In this document: positions 58,942 to 64,000 of the stretch, one piece after another
Numbering within the stretch: the stretch's first letter is position 1
How the letters are laid out: each line of letters opens with the position of its first letter
Origin: Streptomonospora sp. PA3
Lineage (GTDB): Bacteria; Actinomycetota; Actinomycetes; Streptosporangiales; Streptosporangiaceae
Reading direction: 5' to 3'
Assembly (NCBI RefSeq): GCF_009728995.1
Contig: NZ_VTZW01000015.1
Location: 1-64,000, forward strand
DNA length: 64,000 nt
Notes under the pieces: model-generated
Told to the model about the DNA's origin: nothing
Databases searched by the model: none
Seen by the model: the letters and a program-made list of their open reading frames with translations, nothing else
Made by a program: the position numbers and the translations under genes

Positions 58942-59336
58942 GTGCTCTCCTTCGAATGCGCGGTTCCGCGCCCGCCGGACCGCTGCCGGCTGGGCGGGGG
59001 ATCGGGGGACAGGTCACCGGCCATCGTGCCATAAGCCCATCTACCAGCCAAAATATTGCCATGATCGAGCAAGCCGGAGCACGCCGCGAAGCTGACCGGC
59101 ACCGCGGTCGGCCGGCGGGCGCCGAGCGGCCGGGACCCTGTCCCTGCCCGGTCACCGACCGCAGCGCCCACTCCCCTCCCAAGGCCCGCGCGCGGAATCG
59201 GCACACGACACGCGTACCGCTTCTTGTGAGCGAATGATTACTCTCCGTGCGATTTTATTGAGTGGTGGCATGCGGGGCGCTGACGCCCCGGCCGGCCACC
59301 GACATGCGCTTGGCAAACCGATGGAGAGGTCCGAGC
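58942..59336. promoter_or_regulatory. Divergent promoter region, channel and secreted-protein genes
   Basis: 395 bp without a gene. The portion near 59225-59265 (GAATGATTACTCTCC ... ATTTTATTGAG) is the AT-richest of this part and probably carries the plus-strand promoter. Confidence 0.4.
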
Positions 59337-60539
59337 ATGCGCAATCACCGGAAGCGATGGATCGCGCTGGCAGGTGCCGCCACGCTGTCCGCGGCGGGCC
59401 TGTTAGGGGCCGCCGGGCCCGCGGCGGCGGGCGGACCCGGCGAGCGGCCGGCGGCCCAGCAGCAGGGCTCCACGTACACCATCGACGGGTTCGAGGTGCG
59501 GTACCTGCCGCCGGGACTCCAACGGCTGGGAATCCACGCCGTCTCCGCGGCGGACGCCGACGGGCGCTCCTCGGCGATCTCCTGGGTGGCCTCCGACCGG
59601 GTCCACGGCCGGGTCACCGTGGTCCGCTCGGCGCGGATCGGCGACGTGGAGGACCTGCGCGCGGCCCGCTACGGCCACCTTGAGGACGCGTCGCTGAAGC
59701 GGACGCGGACCAACGGGGCCGCCGCCTACCTGTCGGAGCGGACCGGCGAGATGTTCTGGGTCCCCGAACGCGGCGTGGGCGTGGGGACCTACCTGCGGCC
59801 CGCCCGCTGGGACTCCGGGGAGCTGGCCTCCTTCTCCGCGGGGGTGCGGCAGCGCACCGAGCCGGGGGATCCCGGCCAGGACGCCCAGCCCGGCGGGCAG
59901 GAGGGCGCAGCGGACGACGGGGCGCCCTCGGGCCCGGTCGGCGGCGCGCAGGGCGGCGACACCGCCGCGGGCACCGAGCAGGGAGGCGCCGCCGGATCGG
60001 CTGAGGAGCCTGCCGGTGCAGCGGGGACGCAGGCTCCGCCGGAGGAGAGCGTGCCGATCCGGCGGATCGCGCCGCAGCGGGCCGCGGATCCCTCGCCCGG
60101 CGCCGCGGTGGCGGCGCCCGAAGAGCCTCCCCAGACTGGCGCGCAGCCGCCCGCTGCGGCCTCCGGCGATTCGGGCGGGGCGCCGCCCGGTACCGGGGCC
60201 GGCGGGAGCGGATCCGCCGGCGCGGAGCCTGCCGGGACCGGCCCGGACGGGCCCGCCTCCGGCATGTCGCCGATGGCCGTGCGCACCTGCCTGGCCGAGG
60301 AGCTGCTGCTGAAGGAGTCCGATGCGCGGCCGGCCGAGGTCGCCGCGGACAGCGGCGAACTGCTGAAGCTGTGGCGCTCGGTGGGCTCCGACACCCAGCA
60401 CGAGGCGGCACGGGTCTGCGCCGCGCGCTTGGGAGCCGAGACGCGCCAGGTGCAGCAGGTCGTCTCCGCCCTGGACACCCGGCTGGACGAGGCGGTCGGC
60501 CCGCGGCAGGGCGCCCGGCAGTCCGAGCACGCACGTTAG
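59337..60539 (+). CDS. Secreted Pro/Gly/Ala-rich protein of unknown function
   Basis: 400 residues; ATG at 59337 after GGAGAGG. Sec signal peptide (RKRWIALAGAATLSAAGLLGAAGPAAA, cleavage near 31). Residues 45-165 look folded and beta-rich (YTIDGFEVRYLPPGLQRLGIHAV, RVTVVRSARIG, AAYLSERTGEMFWVPERGVGVGTYL). About 185-325 is a low-complexity disordered stretch rich in Gly, Ala, Pro and Glu. The last 75 residues are helical (AVRTCLAEELLLKESDARPAEVAADSGELLKLWRSV). Probably a cell-envelope or wall-facing protein; function unknown and no sortase signal at the end. Confidence 0.8.
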   Translation: MRNHRKRWIALAGAATLSAAGLLGAAGPAAAGGPGERPAAQQQGSTYTIDGFEVRYLPPGLQRLGIHAVSAADADGRSSAISWVASDRVHGRVTVVRSARIGDVEDLRAARYGHLEDASLKRTRTNGAAAYLSERTGEMFWVPERGVGVGTYLRPARWDSGELASFSAGVRQRTEPGDPGQDAQPGGQEGAADDGAPSGPVGGAQGGDTAAGTEQGGAAGSAEEPAGAAGTQAPPEESVPIRRIAPQRAADPSPGAAVAAPEEPPQTGAQPPAAASGDSGGAPPGTGAGGSGSAGAEPAGTGPDGPASGMSPMAVRTCLAEELLLKESDARPAEVAADSGELLKLWRSVGSDTQHEAARVCAARLGAETRQVQQVVSALDTRLDEAVGPRQGARQSEHAR

Positions 60540-60793
60540 CGAGCCGCCTTTGCGGCGCCTGGCAGGCGCGGGACCCTGCGCAGGTCGGCTGGTGCGGCGC
60601 GAGGCCGCCGGTGCGGGCGCGATCCGCGCCGTTCTCCTGCGCCGACCCGCGCCCTCGGGCCGGGCTGCGGCAGCGGGGCGCTCGGAGACCGGACCCGGGG
60701 CTTCGGCCGGCCGCCGGTGCGGCGGCGACCGGCGGGACGGGGCCGCCCCCTGCCGGCACCGGTCGCCCGCGGCGTCGGGCGCCGCCTCGCGCG

Positions 60794-61216
60794 TCAGCCG
60801 TCCGCAGGCTGCAGCGTCGCGCTGACCTCGCCGAGCCGGATGCGCCCGCCGCTCATCCCCTGCGCCCAGGCGCCGATCCGCACGACGAAGTCGGCCACGT
60901 CGAAAGGGCGCAGCAGTTCGGCCTCCGACAGCGGAACCAGGTGGGGTTCGGCGGCCGGGCGGCCCTTCTCGTCGGCGAGCATCCCGCTCACCTTGGCCCG
61001 GGTGGCGCGCCAGGCGGTCGATCCCCGCGCCATGAACGGGTTGAGAGAGGGCGCCGCGAACTCCGGATCACCCAGCGCGCCGGCCAGGTCGAGCACCCAC
61101 TCCCCCACGCGCACTCCGACGCGCGGCGGGGCGTCGCCGCGCACGAAGACGCCGTAGGGGAGGTTGTCCGCGCCGTATCCGGCCCCATCGGCTCCGGGCA
61201 CCCACGTGGTCCGCAC
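60794..61216 (-). CDS. Fumarylacetoacetase N-terminal-domain-like protein, lacking the catalytic domain
   Basis: 140 residues from GTG at 61216 (a GTG at 61228 is also possible). Matches the N-terminal domain of fumarylacetoacetase: TTWVPGADGAGYGADNLPYGVF, RVGVRVGEWVLDLAG, FMARGSTAWRATRAKVSGMLADE and AELLRPFDVADF. In the full enzyme the next residues lead into the large catalytic FAH domain; here the sequence leaves the family after DVADFV and stops 26 residues later. No trace of the catalytic part follows, and no frameshift remnant was seen. It is therefore a decayed gene or a free-standing regulatory domain. It follows a conserved hypothetical gene by 66 bp in the same operon. Confidence 0.75.
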   Translation of the reverse strand: MRTTWVPGADGAGYGADNLPYGVFVRGDAPPRVGVRVGEWVLDLAGALGDPEFAAPSLNPFMARGSTAWRATRAKVSGMLADEKGRPAAEPHLVPLSEAELLRPFDVADFVVRIGAWAQGMSGGRIRLGEVSATLQPADG

Positions 61217-61282
61217 GGTCCTCCTCACCCCTCGCCCCCGAGCACCCCGGCCCCGCAGGCCTGCGCACCGGCCCGGGCCGGC

Positions 61283-62335
61283 TCACACCTCCCAGGCCCC
61301 CAACAGCCCCAGCGCGGCGGCCTCGCGTACCGGATCGCCCGTACTGCGCGCGCCGTAGCCCACGAGCAGCTCCCGGGTGCGCAGGGCGGTCACCGGTTGC
61401 AGTCCGGCGGCCAGGCGGGCCAGCCAGGCGGCGTCGGTGCCCGCCAGCAGGTCGGGAACGCTCTCGTAGTCGCCTTCCACGACGGCGGCGGTGGCCAGCA
61501 GCAGGTTCAGGTAGCCGTAGCGCACCGCTCCGGTGGCGGGGTCGGCGCTGCCCACCGCCTGGGGCAGGCCGCCGCTCGCCACGAAGGGGACGTCGCGCTC
61601 CACGCAGGCGGTGACGAAGGCGCCGAGTTCGCGGACGCCGGGCACGAGCTCGGGCCGGGGGCCGCCGCAGCGGATCTTGGCGCCCAGGGGCCGCGCGCCG
61701 CTGAGGACGTCGACGGCGTCGAGCCAGCCGGGTTCGCGGACCGGCTCGAAATAGACGATGCGGCCCGCGGCGCCGATGTCGCCGTTGCGGAACAGGGCGG
61801 CCACCAGGCGCAGGTCGTCGGCGCGGGCGCGGATCTCGTAGTGGGACACCCGCACCCGCGAGTCGCGCTGGGGCACCTCGCCGGCCATCCCCTCGTCGGT
61901 GTCGATGACCAGTGCCGCGTCGATCGGGTCGCTGCCGTCCAGCCGCTTGAGCAGGTCGCCCCACCGGCTCGCCGGGCACAGCAGGCGGTGGGAGAGCATG
62001 GGGTGGCCGACGATCCGGTCCGAGCGGTGCCGCTCCACCGCCTGGACCATGGGAAGCGGTCCCGCCGCGGGGCCGGGCGCCCAGGCTCCGCCCGCGGACC
62101 GAGCGGGGGGCGGCAGGAGCCCGGCGTCGTCGATGAGCCCGCGCAGCAGGATCTGCGCCGCCGTCTGCTCCTCGGCCAGGGCCAGCGCCCCGTACCCGCC
62201 GTCGGCCGCGTCGTAGGCGCGGTAGCCCGCGAAGTCCCCGGCCGGATCCGGCGGGCGGGCGGGCGGTTCGGCGGCGGGCGCCCCGCCGCGGAGCCGCACC
62301 GCCGTGTCCTCGGGCCTTCCGATGTATCCCTCCAT
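61283..62335 (-). CDS. Conserved hypothetical protein, 350 aa, fumarylacetoacetase-locus type
   Basis: ATG at 62335 after GGAGGAGG. No signal or membrane segment. Conserved-looking blocks: ALAEEQTAAQILLRGLIDDAGLLPPPA, VGHPMLSHRLLCPASRWGDLL, IDAALVIDTDEG, GAKIRCGGPRPELVPGVRELGAFVTAC, FVASGGLPQAVG and VRYGYLNLLLATAAVVEGD. I recall this as an uncharacterised actinobacterial family often encoded beside fumarylacetoacetase or homogentisate genes. The TIM-barrel-like strand spacing (KIRCGG, FVASGG) would suit an aldolase-like fold. Here it is followed by the truncated fumarylacetoacetase-like gene, so the pair may be a remnant or variant of an aromatic-degradation module. Confidence 0.8.
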   Translation of the reverse strand: MEGYIGRPEDTAVRLRGGAPAAEPPARPPDPAGDFAGYRAYDAADGGYGALALAEEQTAAQILLRGLIDDAGLLPPPARSAGGAWAPGPAAGPLPMVQAVERHRSDRIVGHPMLSHRLLCPASRWGDLLKRLDGSDPIDAALVIDTDEGMAGEVPQRDSRVRVSHYEIRARADDLRLVAALFRNGDIGAAGRIVYFEPVREPGWLDAVDVLSGARPLGAKIRCGGPRPELVPGVRELGAFVTACVERDVPFVASGGLPQAVGSADPATGAVRYGYLNLLLATAAVVEGDYESVPDLLAGTDAAWLARLAAGLQPVTALRTRELLVGYGARSTGDPVREAAALGLLGAWEV

Positions 62336-62872
62336 GGCCCTCCTCCCCTGCTGTGCGGCCCGCAGGCCCCATTCGGCACCGTCCGGGCGCCCGTGTCGGA
62401 TATGGGCGTCGGTCATGCCTGTATGGCTACTTCTACCCAGCTTTGCCAGCTGAGCGCCCATGGAGAGGAGTAAGAGTGGAATAACCGAGAAATGCGGCTT
62501 CTGCCCTGTTTAGCGGCTTGGCCGGGGTGAACTCCGCCCTTGCCAAAACGGCCGGGCACTGCTTACCTTGATCCAGAAGTCGATGGGCCGCTTCCATTCG
62601 GGCGCCATCGCCAATGGACCACATGCAGGGCTGGTTTCGCTGGCTCCCCCTCCCTCAGTGACTTGCCCTGCGCCCTCTCCTGTGGAGTCCAGCCACCCCC
62701 TCCCGGCTGGGCTCATACGACAGGAGCGAAGGGGCGGTGCCGGCGCGGCGCCGCCCCTTCATCGTCCTCACTCCCGCCGGACCGGCGCACGGCGCAGGCG
62801 GCGTACCGCACCGAGGGGCGGGTGCGAAGGCGGCGCGGGCCGCCGTGCGGTCCGGGCCCGCCGGCGGCGGAA
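62336..62872. other. 537-bp gene-free region with terminator
   Basis: Less GC-rich than the flanks between 62400 and 62700. Short minus-strand frames here lack ribosome sites. It holds the promoter of the conserved hypothetical gene and the terminator of the NlpC/P60 gene; I see no tRNA or known riboswitch. Confidence 0.5.
62728..62760. terminator. Terminator hairpin downstream of the NlpC/P60 gene
   Basis: GAAGGGGCGGTGCC (62728-62741) and GGCGCCGCCCCTTC (62747-62760), 14 pairs with one G:T, 5-nt loop; 112 bp after the minus-strand stop. Confidence 0.6.
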
Positions 62873-64000
62873 TCAGCGGTGCACGCGCACGACGCCGGCC
62901 ATGTTGTCCATGCGGACGTCGGTGATGCGCACGTCCAGCCCCGTGCGGGGCGACTCCAGCATGCGCCCGTCGCCGAGGTAGATGGCGACGTGGGAGATGT
63001 AGTCGGGCGCGGTGGGGTCGTTGCGCCAGAAGATCAGGTCGCCGCGGCGGGCATCGGCGAAGTCGAGCTGCTCGCCGGCGAACCACTGGTTGTGGGTGAC
63101 GCGCGGAACGGACACGCCCGCCTGCTTGAACGCCCACTGCACGAGACCGGAGCAGTCGTAGCCGCCCTCGGACATCGACTCGCCGCCCCACACGTAGGGC
63201 ACGCCGATCCGCGTCTTGGCGGCCTCGATCGCGGCTTCGAGGGTGGCGCGGTCCAGCGCCTCGCCGGGCGCTCCGGCGGGCCGGGGCCGGGGGTCCTCGG
63301 CGAGGAGCTGCAGCGACGCCTCGTCGCCCAGGGCCGTCTTCAGGTCTTCCTGCAGCCGCCACAGGTCGGCCTCGGGCGCGGAGACGATCAGGGCGTTGCC
63401 CCGCGGGAAGCCCAGCCGCTCGGCCAGGTTCCGGGAGATCAGCGCGTCGATCCCGGCGACTCCGGAGGTGGCGTGGGTCCACACCTCGCGCGTCACCTTC
63501 CCCTCGGCGCCGGCCAGGTCGACCCGGCTGCCCACGTCCAGGCCGCGCTGCTTGCCGGCCTCGTCGGACAGGGCTACGCGGCCCTCGGCGATGCCGCGCC
63601 AGATGTCGTCGGATTCGGCGGAGGGCTCGGGTGCGTAGTTGCGGAAGCTGGAGGGGTCGACGCCGAGCACGGCCGTGCTCTCGCCGTCGACGTTCATCCT
63701 GGCGGCGTCGACGACCTCGACCGAGTCGACGCCCTTGAGGCCGGCGACCCGCTCGATGCTGCGCTGGGGGATCGACCGGGGCAGAACCGCGAAGTACTCG
63801 CGCGAGCGGGCCTTTGCGAAGTCGGCCACCTCGACGTCGTCGCGCAGCTCGCCGGTGTCGCCCACGGGCGGGGAGGACGCGGGGTCGCCGGGTTGCTGCC
63901 GGTGCTCGGCGCCGGCCAGCTGCTCCTCGACGGACGGCCGCTGCTGGACCTCGGGCGAGGGGGCGGCCCACACCGGAGCGGCGCCGAAGGCGGTGAACGC
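62873..64000 (-). CDS. NlpC/P60 peptidoglycan hydrolase with MacB-like N-terminal domain (5' end outside window)
   Basis: The frame is open through the last base, and the residues there (AFTAFGAAPVWAAPS) look like the end of a signal peptide or membrane segment, so the true start is beyond the window. About 60-240 of the visible chain resembles the extracytoplasmic core domain of MacB/FtsX-type permeases (VDSVEVVDAARMNVDGESTAVLGVDPSSFR, RVALSDEAGKQRGLDVGSRVDLAG, GVAGIDALISRNLAERLG). The C-terminus is NlpC/P60: YVWGGESMSEGGYDCSGLVQWAF (nucleophile Cys), RRGDLIFW, SHVAIYLGDGRML (His). It should cut the D-gamma-Glu-diaminopimelate bond in wall peptides. The MacB-like fusion is unusual. Confidence 0.88.
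   Translation of the reverse strand, partial: AFTAFGAAPVWAAPSPEVQQRPSVEEQLAGAEHRQQPGDPASSPPVGDTGELRDDVEVADFAKARSREYFAVLPRSIPQRSIERVAGLKGVDSVEVVDAARMNVDGESTAVLGVDPSSFRNYAPEPSAESDDIWRGIAEGRVALSDEAGKQRGLDVGSRVDLAGAEGKVTREVWTHATSGVAGIDALISRNLAERLGFPRGNALIVSAPEADLWRLQEDLKTALGDEASLQLLAEDPRPRPAGAPGEALDRATLEAAIEAAKTRIGVPYVWGGESMSEGGYDCSGLVQWAFKQAGVSVPRVTHNQWFAGEQLDFADARRGDLIFWRNDPTAPDYISHVAIYLGDGRMLESPRTGLDVRITDVRMDNMAGVVRVHR

Noticed and set aside
62433-62716. Short minus-strand frames in the gap before the conserved hypothetical gene
   Set aside because: No ribosome site, overlapping frames of equal weak quality, and codon use unlike the neighbours.

Overview
The window is very GC-rich, with third-position GC codons, GTG and TTG starts and many 4-bp ATGA/GTGA gene overlaps. 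This is typical of a filamentous actinomycete. Spore-associated-protein-A homologues, a DasR-type site and the nucleoside-salvage layout point to a Streptomyces/Nocardiopsis-like organism. I favour the Nocardiopsaceae, but the sequence alone does not prove it. About 47 genes are supported. No rRNA, tRNA, CRISPR array, prophage or intact insertion sequence was seen.

Layout. 1-0.6 kb: 3' part of a family-1 pectate lyase. 0.7-5.4 kb: an Lrp/AsnC regulator, a small conserved-looking protein and a 2-oxoacid/acetoin-dehydrogenase-like operon (E1 alpha, E1 beta, a free-standing lipoyl domain, an alpha/beta hydrolase). The last two look like the two halves of an AcoC-type E2. 5.7-22 kb: a nucleoside uptake and catabolism region. 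It has a BMP-type lipoprotein, an ABC ATPase and two permeases, cytidine deaminase, thymidine phosphorylase, a phosphohexo/pentomutase, purine nucleoside phosphorylase, a GNAT protein, deoxyribose-phosphate aldolase and two aldehyde dehydrogenase-family proteins. Two tandem secreted SapA-like proteins are inserted in it. Together the enzymes can take nucleosides to (deoxy)ribose-1-phosphate, then the 5-phosphate, then glyceraldehyde-3-phosphate plus acetaldehyde, then acetate.

22.9-24.5 kb is a gene-free repeat region with two perfect 145-bp tandem copies, a degenerate copy, inverted relatives and a roughly 200-bp hairpin. 24.5-28.1 kb: a HAD hydrolase, an ascorbate-type PTS (IIA, IIB, IIC) and a 62-residue protein with hairpins in its leader. 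28.3-33.1 kb: a YtfQ-like sugar ABC transporter with two identical LacI-type operators upstream. 33.3-45.4 kb: an ECHDC3-like protein, a membrane acyltransferase, acetoacetyl-CoA synthetase, an SGNH hydrolase, ornithine aminotransferase, an acyl-CoA synthetase, thiD, an AGCS symporter and a small DUF6457-like protein.

45.6-52.2 kb: a GT4 mannosyltransferase-like gene, an aminotransferase divergent from a LysR regulator, a coiled-coil protein, and a second GT4 gene translationally coupled to a DMT transporter. 53-64 kb: a stand-alone asparagine-synthetase-like protein, a GH20 hexosaminidase with a DasR-type site in its leader, a secreted glycerophosphodiesterase, an MscS channel, a secreted Pro/Gly/Ala-rich protein, a truncated fumarylacetoacetase-like protein next to a conserved hypothetical protein, and an NlpC/P60 hydrolase that runs off the end. 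Convergent genes are separated by strong GC-rich hairpins, several of them perfect palindromes.
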